A stretch of DNA of 45,697 bases from Chara braunii (taxonomy: Eukaryota; Streptophyta; Charophyceae; Charales; Characeae). How positions within the stretch are numbered: position 1 is the first letter of the stretch; each line of letters begins with the position of its first letter. The notes beneath the pieces are model-generated. The model searched no databases, was not told the origin of the DNA, and worked only from the letters and a program-made list of their open reading frames with translations. Position numbers and translations under genes: made by a program. The stretch spans positions 3,241,596 through 3,287,292 of the forward strand of contig BFEA01000092.1 in NCBI GenBank assembly GCA_003427395.1, read 5' to 3'. Below, piece after piece: positions 30,241-41,734 of the stretch.

Positions 30241-30884
30241 GCAGTACAGTAGTTCTAGAAATAAGAAACCTAGGTTGAGGCAGAAGTGAGAAAGATACAG
30301 TTGTCGCCTATCTACATTGGTAACGAGTATTATCTCAGCATGTTACAAAGAGAAAAGCAGGAAAAAGTGTGGAAGTGGAGAAAAGTCAACTAAGGAAAGG
30401 GAAAAAAAAATGTAAGGAAATTAAAAAAAGGGTATATAAAAAACAATTAAGAAACGTTTAGCAAAAAAAAAACAAGCAGTAATTTTGAAATGATAAAAAA
30501 AGAGAATGGCTATAAAGGTCATGCATGCTATGGGTAAGGATTCTTTGTGAATATTTCAAGTTTATAACAATCTCTCTGAAGTAGCTCAGTTTTGATAATC
30601 TTATCAACCTTTCAAAACCAATTTAAATAAAATATTTCAAGTTGACTCGTAAGTTTTTGTTGTATTATCGATTACTGCTATAATATTTTTTTTAATTCTT
30701 CCAAAACTCCTTCAAATAACAAGGCTATGAGTCATTTGAATCTTGTTGAAATTGTCAGCCTTTATACTCTTTTGTTTTTTAATCCTTACACAAATATTTA
30801 TTGGACCCTTTCAGACCACCCTAATGGAATATTTGGTTTTCACTCTTTGCCAAAAACAAATAAACTTTTTAATTACGAAGATTC

Positions 30885-31345
30885 TCACGCCCGGCCGGTC
30901 CTGCCCGGCCGGGCACCCGGGCGCGACGCCCGGGGTACCCGAGCGTACAAAAAAAATATTTTTTTTTTGGTTTTCTGCGCGCTCCCAGAGGACTTCAAAT
31001 CCGGGCTCATCTCGTTTTTTGCGAGTTGGCTGTCAAGGGGGGGGGAGGGGGGTATTAATTGGTTTTAAAGGGGCTAAAGGGGTCTAAAGGGGGGTGTCTT
31101 TGTTTGATTCTGTTATTTTTTTTTTTGTCTCCGATTCTGTGAGGAATTATAATGTGACCCTCAGCCAAAAGTGGTTTGCATTTCAATCCTACGCAACATA
31201 TTTTTTTCCCGAAATTTTTTGAGTGTTGTTTTTTTTTGGGCACAGGGGCTGCCCGGAAACCTGCCTGAGGGTCAATGCCCGGCCGGGCACCCGGGCGTGT
31301 ACCCGGGCAGAAGTTGAGTGCCCGGGATCCGGGAAAACAGCCTTG
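30885..31345 (+). repeat. GC-palindrome repeat family, copy 1
   Basis: Opens with CACGCCCGGCCGG and a perfect palindrome GCCCGGCCGGGC (30903-30914), has an AT-rich middle (GGTTTTAAAGGGGCTAAAGG, GTGAGGAATTATAATGTGA), and closes with a second GCCCGGCCGGGC (31277-31288) and ACCCGGGC motifs. Copies 2 and 3 are at 32160-32660 and 35925-36095. No open frame of interest. The contrast between GC-rich ends and AT-rich centre is strong. Confidence 0.7.
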
Positions 31346-32159
31346 CTTTTTAAGATGGACCTATTTTCAAAATTTGAATTTCTAGTATTTGTTCGCAACT
31401 TCTTCAATTCAATTTTAAGAAGGAGCCATAAATTATTAACCAATAAATGTATGTTTTTTTTTTTTTTTTTGTTAATGAATGAGTCTTGTCTCTATATTCC
31501 ATCAAGCCTTTTGAATTCTAATTGTAAGTATAAATTATCATATTCGAAAAATTTGTACAAAAGAGGAGTTTAGTTTTATAAACTTATAAATTGATCTTGT
31601 GTCAAATTTGTAAAACCTGTAACAATAATTTTCTTCCCCCCCCCATTCCGATGATTTTGATCATAACTTATACCCTTAAGTCCCATTACCTACTATTTGC
31701 AATGATTATTGATATATGTAAAATTAATCGTTAATTTTGATAACTCTGACTCACTAAAGTTAAAGGTTCAATAATAATCAGAAGGCGTCAAGGATTGTGC
31801 ATAAACAAACTAGAAGTACAAATAAAATTCCACGTCCGGTTGGTTACCCCCATCTGGAGAGAATTAATATTTGTGTCAACTTTACGAAGAATAATACTTG
31901 TCAAAAATGCTACTTGACTGAAAACATCACACATTTGATAATTGCGTAGATAAATTTAACGTGAAAAAACTAATATATGTTTTTCATATTGCAAGGTTTG
32001 ATAGATGTTTTGAACCCAAGAGCGACTGGCTTGATGGTTATAAGACTTTTATTCTTCTACCTCAGTGAATAGTAATATCGAATATATGAAAAAAATGTTT
32101 ACCATGTTCTTTGCCTTTATCTTTACTTTAGCTTTTTAATATTCACTTTCATTTTTTCC

Positions 32160-32299
32160 ATAGGAGGATTTTCACGCCCGGCCGGACGCTCGGTCCTAGC
32201 ACCTGGGCGAGTTTGGCGCGGGGCTGGTCCTGCCCGACCGGATATTGGGGTGTGTAAAAATAATAATAATAAGATTTATTATTATTATTATTATTATTA

Positions 32300-32346
<47 letters not shown>

Positions 32347-32660
32347 TTGCTCTTCCGAGGAAGTGGTATAAATTGGTTTTAAAGGGCCTAATGGGATTAA
32401 AAGAGGGGTGCGTTCGTGTGATTGTGTTATTTTGTTTTTAATCTCCAATTATGTAAGGAATTTTAATGTAATCCTCATACAGAAGTCCTTTGTATTACAA
32501 TTTTACACAATATATTATTTTTGTGGAATTTTTTGTTTTTTGCGCTAGGGCTGCTCGAAACCTTCCTCGGGAGTTATATCCCTGGTCGTGCACACGGGCG
32601 TATACCTAAGCATAAGTTGGATATGTAGGTGCCCCGAAAAACGGCCTGCTTTTTCCACTT
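32160..32660 (+). repeat. GC-palindrome repeat family, copy 2
   Basis: Same order as copy 1: TTCACGCCCGGCCGG, AAATTGGTTTTAAAGGGCCT, ATGTAAGGAATTTTAATGTA, GGGCTGCTCGAAACCT, then decayed GC motifs. The palindromes have decayed by substitutions, many of them C-to-T or G-to-A. It carries an AAT/ATT microsatellite at 32264-32346 not found in copy 1. Confidence 0.7.
32264..32346. repeat. (AAT)n/(ATT)n foldback microsatellite
   Basis: Four AAT units are followed by AAGATT and about 23 ATT units, so the start can pair with the later part. It sits inside copy 2 of the GC-palindrome repeat. Confidence 0.9.
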
Positions 32661-33559
32661 TAAGACTAAAATTGATCTCTCTTCAATTCAGACTTTGATT
32701 TTAATAATTATCTCCAAGTGCGGTTTTTAAACTAAAGTTATGAAACAGTGGTTTCATCGACGGGTTTAATGAGATAAAACAATAGTATAAAATAGACTTG
32801 AACTGCTTAAGTAAATTGACCAATATTTTGAAACAGGAAAACCGCCAATACGATTGATGAGATAAAACAATCTTAGTTAAGCTACAAATGAAGCGACTTC
32901 ATCTTTTAAGCAATAATAGGAGGAACCTATTTTCCTATATTACGTGATGGGACGTCTGGGACCCCCTTGACCATGTAGGATGTGCGCCTGAACAACTGGG
33001 GCAAACGTCCGACCGGTTCTCTCTCTCCGAATTTTCAACCGGGGCAAGTGACCCCGAGCCACTATGGTAGCCTAGTTTTATTTTTCCTTTTCGAAAAAAA
33101 ACTTGTACGTTCATAAGTTTTTCAGTCAATTTGATTTTTTTTTTTTTTAAATCAAAGATTGTGCTGAAAAAAAAAAAAAAAGACATCCTCCTCCTCCCTT
33201 TTTTTGAACTCTTACTCCTTCTCCTTCTCCTTGTCCCTAATGGTGGGCAGACGCCCCCTAGTTTGTTTTTCTCTTTTCCTTTTTTTTTTTTGGCCAAAAA
33301 ATTGTCGTTCGAAAGCGTAGGCAACTCCCCCCTGACTGCTTTTTTGAGACATCCAAGGGAGACATCTTTGGATCGAACCGATGACAACCTAGTTATTTTC
33401 TACATTATTGCTTATTTTTGTCACCAAAAATTTTGATAAGCTATGGAAAATATTTATATATTTTTTTGCAAAATAGCTAGGTTACCTGATCGGATGTCCG
33501 GGACCCCCCCTGACCGTCCGGGATGTTCGATTGGACGATGGACCGGAGACGGTATATTC

Positions 33560-33569
33560 GACCTACCGT

Positions 33570-33603
<34 letters not shown>
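33560..33603. repeat. poly-A tract
   Basis: A run of about 33 A (33571-33603) beside a GTCCGGGA-rich segment. Other A/T runs in 30-40 kb (33168-33182, 35240-35265, 39361-39388, 39563-39596) are similar. No coding sequence is supported between 30245 and 33690. Confidence 0.85.
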
Positions 33604-33605
<2 letters not shown>

Positions 33606-33689
33606 GTGGCTTCCATCTTGTATAAGGTGTATGCCACCAAATTTTTGGCTCATTTGGGCAAGTAGAATAAACAATATAAATCTTCAAAG

Positions 33690-34325
33690 ATTCTAATCCC
33701 CATAGATACCCCTCCTATCCCCNNNNNNNNNNNNNNNNNNNNNNNNNCTACCCCAAATACCACCCTATCACCAAATGCTTAGAAAAATCTGAATTGCTTT
33801 GTGGGGGGTTTCTAGGGCATGTGCAACACTATCATATATATATATTATATATATATATTATATATATATATATATTATATAATATTATTTAGTGTCATAA
33901 AAACGACGTCCATAAATTCGGACGACGGGGGTACCAGACGTATGGGGGAGACGTCCGGTCTCCGGACCATTGGTATAACGATATATATATATATATATAT
34001 ATATACCCCTCCTATCCCCACCAAAACATCTCGTACCCCCCCCCCGTTACCCCAAATACCACCCTATCACCAAATGCTCAGAAACATCTGAATTGTTTTG
34101 TGGGGGGTCTCTAGGGCATGTGCAACACTGTGATACATGTATATGTTTGTGACAATATAAAATATATATATCGTCAAATAGAACTGTCCGGTAAACCGTA
34201 GGCAGAGAGGGAGAAGAGGACAACAAACGAGGGGTATATAATATTATTTAGTGCCAAAAAATCGTTGTTCTAAAATCCGGACGACGGCGGTACCAGACGT
34301 ATGGGGGAGACGTCCGATCTATTCG
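33690..34325. repeat. tandem duplication of a ~310-bp block
   Basis: 33690-33970 and 34005-34325 share, in order, CCCCTCCTATCCCC, CCCAAATACCACCCTATCAC, TCTAGGGCATGTGCAACACT, an AT run, TATTATTTAGTG and GGTACCAGACGTATGGGGGA. AT runs (33836-33886, 33981-34004) vary between copies. The block is non-coding. The assembly gap lies in the first copy. Confidence 0.85.
33723..33747. other. assembly gap of 25 N
   Basis: By alignment to the second copy of the duplicated block, the missing part should correspond to the AAAACATCTCG plus C-run segment at 34022-34050. A C homopolymer may explain the gap. Confidence 0.95.
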
Positions 34326-34329
34326 TAAG

Positions 34330-35920
34330 TTAACAAAATAGGTTAATCAAACTTTTGCAATTCATAATATATATATTTATTTTAAAATGAATATGAGCAT
34401 ATGTATATATATACATGGTGCTTAGAAGGTTCATTCATGCGTTTTTGTTTATGTACAACATCAATCAACCTCTCATTGTTTTCAACAATCTCATGTTGTA
34501 TGGCATTGTAACGTGATTTTTAAATATTTTGCTCAATTTTTTATTGTTTTTAGCCACCTATTATGATGAGGTGTAACTTTGATTAACTTACGCTCTCCTG
34601 ATGATTTTCATGCTTCTTAACTTATCTGAATAACTTTATTTTTGAATTACAATTTCCCCTTTATGATTTGTTGGAGTTCTAAAGAGGTTTTATGAAACCG
34701 ACATTGCATTAATAATGCATAGTTTCAGATTCGTCCAATTTAGGTGCTTTAGTAATTTAATTTTTCATAATTCGTCAGTGTTTTTTTTTTTTCGCCGGTT
34801 ATGCATATTGCGTGAATTTATGAGTTTGTCAACATATTTGTTATTCGATGTGTTTGGTGTTGAAATGTGGTTAAGCATATTGAGTTTATTTATTGTATAA
34901 CTTTGTTTTTTAATATCGAGTAAACTTTGAAGTTATTGATTGATTTTTTTTTTTTTTTTTAACTGAAAATGAAAGGTTACAAGTGTTAAATCATTAATGA
35001 ATAAAGTAAGACAGTCTTTAGGTCATTGTGTGATGTGTCCAACTATTTATAATTACAGTTGTATATGATTTCGTGTTGGTTTTTGTTTGTCATTTTTTAA
35101 AGTTTTGTGCATTTTGATTTAATGAGAGAGCGAAAGTGATGTTAAGGTTTAGTGAAGGTAACCTTTGCATTTGTGAGGGACTGGAATGACTTGAAGTTGT
35201 AACACAATTTAATGTACTAATTTCAAGTATGAAAACCGCAAAAAAAAAAAAAAAAAAAAAAAAAACCGTGATACACTCAACAGTGGGACATCTATAACAG
35301 GTTTAGTGATGCTTTTAGATTCTGAATAAAAATTGTTAAGATTGATTATAAAAATAAAAAACCTGTTGTCGTAAACTTATCTTGAAGCTTCCATAAATCA
35401 TTATATGTGCAAGTCATGGGTTTATATTCCTAAGAAAACTTGACTAGTTGCAACTATTATTTTTAATATTTGGCAAAAGGTGGTACGAGATTTATATGTT
35501 AGGTATTGTGCTTCGTACTTAACGTGGTTGAAGTATTGGGCTCCTTGAGGGTTTTTGAACAGAACGGTTAAGAGGGAGGGGGAACAAAAAAAACAAACAC
35601 CCTATTGTGAAATATATTTATGATAAAAACCTTATTTAGCATTGCTCACATGGCTGAATAGTACACCTACGTAATTTTTATAAACAAAGCTAAATCCCAA
35701 TTTAAAAAAAAAACAAATGTTAACTAGGATACGAAAGTGGCCCGGGTCCATTTGACTAAGATATAGTCCTTGTAAATTTGTCAAAGGTTTAAAGACGTGA
35801 GTTGGGTTGTCTAGGCTCAAATAAAATTTCACTATATGCGGGAACGTGCTCTGGCCTTCGGCCCTTTGTTTTGTGTTCTTTTTTTTTTTCATTTAAACTT
35901 TTATTTTAAATTTGGTAAGG
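34330..35920. other. AT-rich stretch without recognisable features
   Basis: Read on both strands. Only short frames, A/T runs (34946-34960, 35240-35265) and no motif that I can name. No promoter-gene pairing is supported. Confidence 0.6.
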
Positions 35921-35924
35921 AATT

Positions 35925-36095
35925 TTGATGCGAACCTATTCAAAAATTGTTCAATACATTTTTTTACATAACATAGTTTGTTTTCGGATTTTTTTTATTA
36001 TTATTTTTTGGGCTAGGACCTTCCTCAGTCCTTGCACGGCCGGGCCACTCGGGAAGATAGGGTGACCCGGGCGGCCCGGCTAGTAGCCTAAAGTG
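35925..36095 (+). repeat. GC-palindrome repeat family, partial copy 3
   Basis: GTAAGGAATTTTGATGCGAA, GGGCTAGGACCTTCCT and CACGGCCGGGCCACTCGGG, then ACCCGGGCGGCCCGG, align with the second half of copies 1 and 2. The first half is absent. Confidence 0.6.
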
Positions 36096-36433
36096 TGAAT
36101 TATATAAAAATAATTAATTTAATGGATCTCGTTTAACGTATTTAAAAAACTTTATAAGAAGTGATGCGACCTCGTTTCACTGTATTGTAATTTCATCTCG
36201 TATAACGTACATATCAAAATATTTATAAAATGATGCATAGAGATATTGAAAGAAGCTAACCATTTTATCATAAGATCTCAGAGCACCTCCAAGAGTACCT
36301 TAAGTTGTTAGGTTTAAAATAGTGGTTTCTCATATGCAGTTTTATATAAGGATTTATTTGCATTTTTCTCGTTCTAGTGGGAATCCATTCATAAAATTAA
36401 GAGAAATGGCATGACCAACCGACGGACGACCTT

Positions 36434-36912
36434 TTAAACCACCGGTCCCCCTGACGTCAGAAAACCTCAGGGGTACCGGTAGCGCCGTTTCACGACGGGT
36501 ACCGGTAGTGCAGCATGGAAAATTGGTCCTCCTCACGTCAGAAACCTCAGGGGAACCGGTTGCGCCGTTTCACGACGGACGGGCCTCCATACGGAATTTG
36601 CGACAAAAATCAAAAAAATACCAAATCGGCGCGGCGAATATTTCACCGTCAAAATGATTTTTTTTAATTTTTTTCTGAATTTTTTTCCTGAAAGATCAGG
36701 ACCTAATCTAAGGACCCTCAAATTTTCAGACATTGTGATGTTTTTTTCTAAGCACAAAAAATCGGCAAAGTTGCCGCTTGCAAAATGGCGGGATTGGACC
36801 CGTCGACCTCCGTACAACCCGGCGCCTCCGTACGGTCGCTGCCCCTCCGTACAACCAGGCCCTAACTCGCAGGGACTAGGGGTTTTCAGTGGCGGGGGAA
36901 CCTGTGGTTTAA
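36434..36912. mobile_element. 479-bp TIR element, AAACCACNGGT family (copy C)
   Basis: Left end TTAAACCACCGGTCCCCCTG...AGAAAACC; the right end read inward is TTAAACCACAGGTTCCCCCG...TGAAAACC. TTAA stands at both borders. Inside the left half a block with CAGAAA-CCTCAGGGG-ACCGGT and GCGCCGTTTCACGACGG is repeated in tandem (about 36441-36500 and 36527-36580). CCCCTGA and TCAGGGG within each block can pair. The centre has a T-rich, A-rich run and no gene. Confidence 0.6.
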
Positions 36913-37244
36913 CGGACAATGAAAAATAGTCATTACGTTTTGTTGCCTATTTTGAATGTTATAGGTCTTGCTTACTACAATTATCTGTCCATGACGAATG
37001 ACATCTTGTAGGGGATATAATGCAAAAGTTAGTTTGGACGCTTTGATGAATAATATAGTTGATCAATAAAAAAATGGGGCATTCATCCACAACTCTCGAT
37101 TGGGGATGCTGGTTTTCTGTCGTTTGACATGAATGCATAATAGACCTCTTGAGCAAAAACCTTTTAATTTTTATCATTATCCTTCTACATCTGTTCCAGA
37201 GGATTTAAGTAGTTAAAACGCTATCTCGGGGGAGTTAACATGTC

Positions 37245-37995
37245 ATGATGCCTCCCCACATGATATCCTAATAGCGTGAAGAGAAAATTCCCTGGATATG
37301 TCCACAACGTGAATGAAAAGTTTCCTACATCTGTTTTTGTTGAACCTACATTTTTCTGCGGTTCGAAACAAAGCTTAAACCGTGATTGGAATTGCATAAA
37401 TTCTTGGAAGTGGTAGTGTGAGTGTGTCCTCATTGAGGGCATCTCAACCTCGTGGCCAGGTTGTCGGAAACTCGGATTCGACTGTGAAAGTGGTTGGATA
37501 CATTCCTCTAAGTGCCAGTATGATCAACGTCACAAAGAATGTGACCGTGTTACCTGTGAGATTCATTTTCTGAAAGAGGACAGTGAGCACGACCTCCCTG
37601 ACTACCCTCGCTGACATCATTGCAGTTAAGAAAACATTTTTTTTTTATTTTTTTTTTATTCATACGCGCGAATGTAAAACTAAGATTTATGGGACTTGTC
37701 AATTTTGAGTCCCATCACCGAATTCTTCGAGGGCAGGCTAAAAGTCGTGATTTCCTTCAACTGGCGGAGACACTAGTGGTTTAAAATTATGAGGACCAAC
37801 GCGGTAAAAATAAGCTATCATGGGGAGGTTGATCTGCCCTAAAAAAATAGATGGTTAAAATGAGAAAGTAAAGTGGAAAAAAAAAAAATAGATGTTTTTT
37901 TTTTTAGTGCCTCCCCACATTTATCCTAGCAGAGTGAAAAAATAATTTCTTTCATATGTCTACAAGGTGAAGGGAGAATTCCCTACATGTTCAGA
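37245..37995. repeat. direct repeats flanking a transposon-derived block
   Basis: Copies of an ~85-bp repeat (GCCTCCCCACAT, TATCCTA, ATATGTC-ACAA-GTGAA, CCTACATSTT) stand at about 37247-37335 and 37910-37992. Between them is the block related in inverted orientation to TIR element A. Confidence 0.55.
37390..37784 (-). mobile_element. partial relative of TIR element A
   Basis: On the minus strand the end TTAAACCACTAGTGTCTCCG, then CGAAGAATTCGGTGATGGGAC, CTGCAATGATGTCAG, TGGCACTTAGAGGAATGTAT and TTCACAGTCGAATCC follow the same order as 13362-13890. It lacks the nested MITE and so shows the empty site. The far end contains the TTCTTGGAAGTGG-TAGTGTGAGTG block in the opposite relative orientation to copy A. 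A Cys-rich frame over this region is shared but differs by mostly non-synonymous changes, so I do not call it a gene. Confidence 0.55.
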
Positions 37996-37999
37996 TGAT

Positions 38000-38990
38000 A
38001 TGAAATATCACAGGACATCACTTGGGACAACTCTTACACCCCAAGGTTGACTTGGGAGCGGTTCTCATCCTTATCCTCATGTAATGGATTTTTTTTACGA
38101 AGATGATGCCAATGTTGCCAAGAATGTTATGCAGCTCACAACTGACGGTTGATTGTTGCGACATGCTATTTATGTTTGTCTTGTATGTATAGAGGAAGAA
38201 ACCCACATGCATTTCAACCTCCCAAATGTGACTGCATAACACCCATGTAATTTTTTATTTCATGTTAAACTACTTTATGTCCCTAGCCTAGTGCATACCC
38301 TCGTTTGCTTTAACAATGTCGTGCAAGGGTTCGAGGAAAGACACAGTTGTTGTAATAATCTCGACACCTGGCGTTTGTTGTGGAAGCAGTTGGTTATAGC
38401 ATAAGTGTCGATGCTAAGGTTGCACCATGCACATTCCATTTGTTTGCTTTATCCACAAAGTTGAACATACAGTTTTATGCGGCAGCCTCCTTGACAAAAT
38501 AAAGGAGGACATTAACAAGAAAGGGGAGTTCATATGATATATATCAACTGCTTACGAGGAGCTTTGCATAAGCAAACTAATTATTCTCAATCTTAACTTT
38601 TTTTCCCAAACGGTTTCTTTTTCTATTATCTTGAATCGCCTCGGAACACACTACTATATCGTTGTCCAGCATTATCTGTCTTTTCGTCTGGTACCTGCCA
38701 CAACAACTAGAGTTCTTCATCTCTTACTGTAAACGTCGATAAACGCATGACTTTTTTGATGATGGCCTTAAGCAACAAGCTATGCTGGTACAAACACAAC
38801 CTTCATAACAGTTACACCTGCATGTGTAGGCTGATAGAGTTTCCCTGCAAACTGAAGGCCGTGCGTTTGTGAGCCGTTACACTTCAAACTCAAACTTTGA
38901 ATTTTGGATGCACAATGTCAGGGATTCAGCATTGCACCTAATGAAGAACTCGCACAGACGGGCCATACCATTACCTTATGTTAGATACAC
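38000..38990. other. stretch without recognisable features
   Basis: No supported gene, RNA or repeat was found. Short frames only, with mixed base composition. Confidence 0.5.
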
Positions 38991-39129
38991 TTAAACTGCC
39001 GGTACACGGCCCGCGCCTCGCTGAAAATAAAACTCGTCGCCTATAAAAAATTTGGAGGCCCAGCGGCATACATGAATTGAATCGGCGGCGGGCAGCGCTT
39101 GAAAAGGGCCCGCAACCGATAGCTGGATG

Positions 39130-39220
39130 TATTGGCGGTTTAAACCACATCGACAACTGATCATGTGGCTGCGTATATTTGTATATTTAAACCACACACA
39201 GACAACTGAACCACAAATGT
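39130..39220. repeat. two direct copies with TTTAAACCACA
   Basis: TTTAAACCACATCGACAACT (39138-39157) recurs as TTTAAACCACACACAGACAA (39185-39204). The first is preceded by GGCGG so that GGTTTAAACC is palindromic, like two ends of the AAACCAC TIR family abutting. It could be a relic of two such elements. Confidence 0.35.
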
Positions 39221-39436
39221 GTAAATCTTAAAACACCACTACTTGGGGCATATATGGGCCGCGGGCCTTCCACGTGACTGCACTGTGAACGGGGGTCGCC
39301 GAAGCCAATGGCCGATAGGCCCATGTAGGCGACTGGGAGTGCTTTTCGGGATGACACCTCAAAAAAAAAAAAAAAAAAAAAAAAAAAACATAGAAAAACA
39401 AGCAAAGAAAAACGGTTCGTTTTTTGTTGGCATGCA

Positions 39437-39454
39437 GGCGCGCGCGCGCGCGCN

Positions 39455-39500
<46 letters not shown>

Positions 39501-39559
39501 TTAAAGAACGAATCTCCCCACGTTGCAATCAGCGCGGAGGCCCGCCGTGCAGATCGCTG

Positions 39560-39596
<37 letters not shown>

Positions 39597-39649
39597 CTCC
39601 CTCTCTACCTCCGTGCAGATTGCAACGCGGGGAGATTAATTCTCTAGCC

Positions 39650-39682
<33 letters not shown>
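39437..39682. repeat. foldback repeat around a 34-T loop
   Basis: GAATCTCCCCACGTTGCAAT (39510-39529) continues to GCGCGGAGG. Its reverse complement, with few changes, lies at 39608-39642 (CCTCCGTGCAGATTGCAACG then CGGGGAGATTAATTC). Outside it a GA run (39456-39497) faces a CTCTCTC run, and a CG run faces a CA run (39659-39682). A T run (39563-39596) is in the middle. One N at 39454. The whole could form a long hairpin. Confidence 0.65.
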
Positions 39683-40687
39683 ATTCTTCCTCCTGTGTGT
39701 GGAAAAAAAACATAACCGCTTTTTTTTTTGGTTTTCTTTCATTTTCTTTTTTACTAGTGGGATGTCGTTTTTTTTTTTTTTTTTCTCTCTTTTCGTTTTC
39801 TATTCTTTTAGCAGTAGGCAAACGCCTGGTAGTCTGAGCCTTGACAAGGATGGGCATACTGGTTGGCCGAGGCTCGGACTTGATAGCCGAGCCAAGTACT
39901 TCGAGAGCGTATGCAATTAAAATTCACGTACAGTTCGGAGGAGAGAAAAAACAAATCATATCGGATTTTGTGACATCCAGCGTCATCAACGGGACCTCAT
40001 TTTATTCATGCACTGCTTACTTCTTATCTTTCATTCTTATCTTGTCATACTTTTAATGGTAATGTATGACCTTGTTTTCTAGGATTTGAGTTTTGCCAAA
40101 AAAAATCTTAATTAATTAGATTAATTGATAAAATATTTAAATAATGAGAGCCCAGGCTATGTGGCTGCATCGTACATAAAGTCAAACAATAGTTTCTAAT
40201 AAAATAGGTGTGATCGTTCTGCTCAAATAATAATGTCAAACTCGAGCGAAATGGAGTGTAAAAAGGATAAGAGATAAACCAATGTCATCCCTCACTCTTC
40301 TCTCCGATATCAACTTCATCTATGTTCTTCCTCCTCTTCAAATAATCATTAAATCGAATTTTTGAACAAGAATCATGTCAGAGCAATCCCCCTTACGGTC
40401 AACACTCAAAGAGCTCCCGTTTCGGCTTCCCTCTTCACACATCTGCTCTTGGCTGCATATCGAGCTATGGTGAAACATCCCAATGTAGAACGGATGTTGA
40501 AAGGACAACACAACTACAAATGCACCGCTGTTTCTTTTTTCTTTTGGGACAAATGGTGCAATCTATTCGTGGGGAGCAACACGTGCTGAACACCGGGCCC
40601 AACGCCCAATATGAGATCATATAAAACATTAAGATAACGGGGCCATTACCCGACTTCAGTTGAGTACAAATTTTGGAAGTTCAAATG

Positions 40688-40881
40688 AAACCACCAGTAC
40701 CTTTCTCAACTATCGGTGTCGAGCCTAAAATCGACCTGCGCACCAAAAAGAAACGAACCGACTCAGATTCGATTTTGGATGGTGTCACCAGACATTTCGC
40801 GCCAATAGTTCCGAAGCTGCCTGCTGCCCATGTTAACCGGCGGGCATTTGTTTTTCAAGCGGGGAAAGGTACTGATGATTT
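40688..40881. mobile_element. 194-bp TIR element, AAACCACCAGT family (copy D)
   Basis: Left end AAACCACCAGTACCTTTCTC; the right end read inward is TTAAATCATCAGTACCTTTC. Inside the left end GAGCCTAAAA and CACCAAAAA match copy B, and inside the right end ATTTGTTTTTCAAGC matches its ATTTGCTTTTCAAGC. No coding potential. Positions 39700-40680 before it hold no supported gene. Confidence 0.6.
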
Positions 40882-40889
40882 AAGAGAAA

Positions 40890-41065
40890 CCAAGGCACAT
40901 TGTCCACGTTCCAGCATATAATCATCTGAAGCTGGCGGCACACTGTCCACGTCCCAGCATATAATCTATGAAGCTGGCGGCACACTGTCCACGTCCCAGC
41001 ATATAAAAGATCCCGCGATTGGCGGCACTCTCACCACGTCCCAACCGATGCTGAGGGCACACTGG
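40890..41065. repeat. minisatellite, CTGGCGGCACACTGTCCACG unit, block 1
   Basis: Four decaying copies of a ~42-bp unit, CTGGCGGCACACTGTCCACG then TCCCAGCATATAATC. The same unit forms a larger array at 43870-44410, about 2.8 kb away in the same orientation. Confidence 0.85.
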
Positions 41066-41227
41066 CCACGACTCAGCATGTTCAGGCTGATGCTAGACGG
41101 CTCACGGGCCTCGCCTCATCGTTCTGCCCGAACTCGGAATCAAATCTGCATCTCTAAGTATGAATTTTCGGAGCCGGGAGCCGGATACTATGCCATGGGA
41201 TCTCGTGTCATCCATCTCTGCTAACTA

Positions 41228-41722
41228 TTAGGCCTTGACTTCCACCTCTTTGATGATCCTGAATGGTCCCATCCACCTGGCCTCCAATCTCTTGGTCCAC
41301 TGTGTCACGAGAGATGTATCATGCAGAAGTACAATATCCCCGACCTGAAGTTGTTCCTTCCTGATGTACCTCTTGCTGTTCCATCGTGTCTGATCAGATA
41401 ATCTGTTGTCTGACATCCTCCTTGTGGCCTCAATTATGGCCTCATCAACTTCATTGATCTGCATGACCCTCAGCCTCAGCAACTCCTCTGTGGAGTATGA
41501 CTCTCTCTGCGCTAGACCACTATTGTCATCAAATGAGAGTTCGTCAACAGAGTATGTGGATACTAAATACTCAGTTGCAATGGACACCGGTGCTCCGGTT
41601 CGAAATCGACGCTCAGTTGAAAACGGCGCACAGATGAAAATGGTGTGTGGTTGAGAGATGGTTCTCAGATATGATACACAATTGAAAATGGCGTGCTCAC
41701 GGCGCGCAGTTGAGAATAACAC
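41228..41722 (-). pseudogene. Ty3/gypsy integrase C-terminal fragment
   Basis: Minus-strand frame of 164 codons. From about residue 45 it matches the end of a gypsy integrase: a TG-x-P-type substrate region (RTGAPVSIATEY), a helical ELLRLRVMQINEVDEAI segment, then RRMSDNRLSDQTRWNSKRY, VGDIVLLHDTSLVTQWTKRL and the GPY/F-type module ARWMGPFRI. It stops shortly after, at IIKEVEVKA. The first ~45 residues come from the adjoining minisatellite and are not integrase. The catalytic DDE core is absent, so this is a truncated remnant. Known role of the module: DNA binding and target choice during integration. Confidence 0.8.
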
Positions 41723-41734
41723 AAAGTTCAGAAA

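Noticed and set aside
33360-33440. Minus-strand GGTTCGATCC as a tRNA or tRNA-SINE B box
   Set aside because: No A box at the right distance and no acceptor-stem pairing were found.
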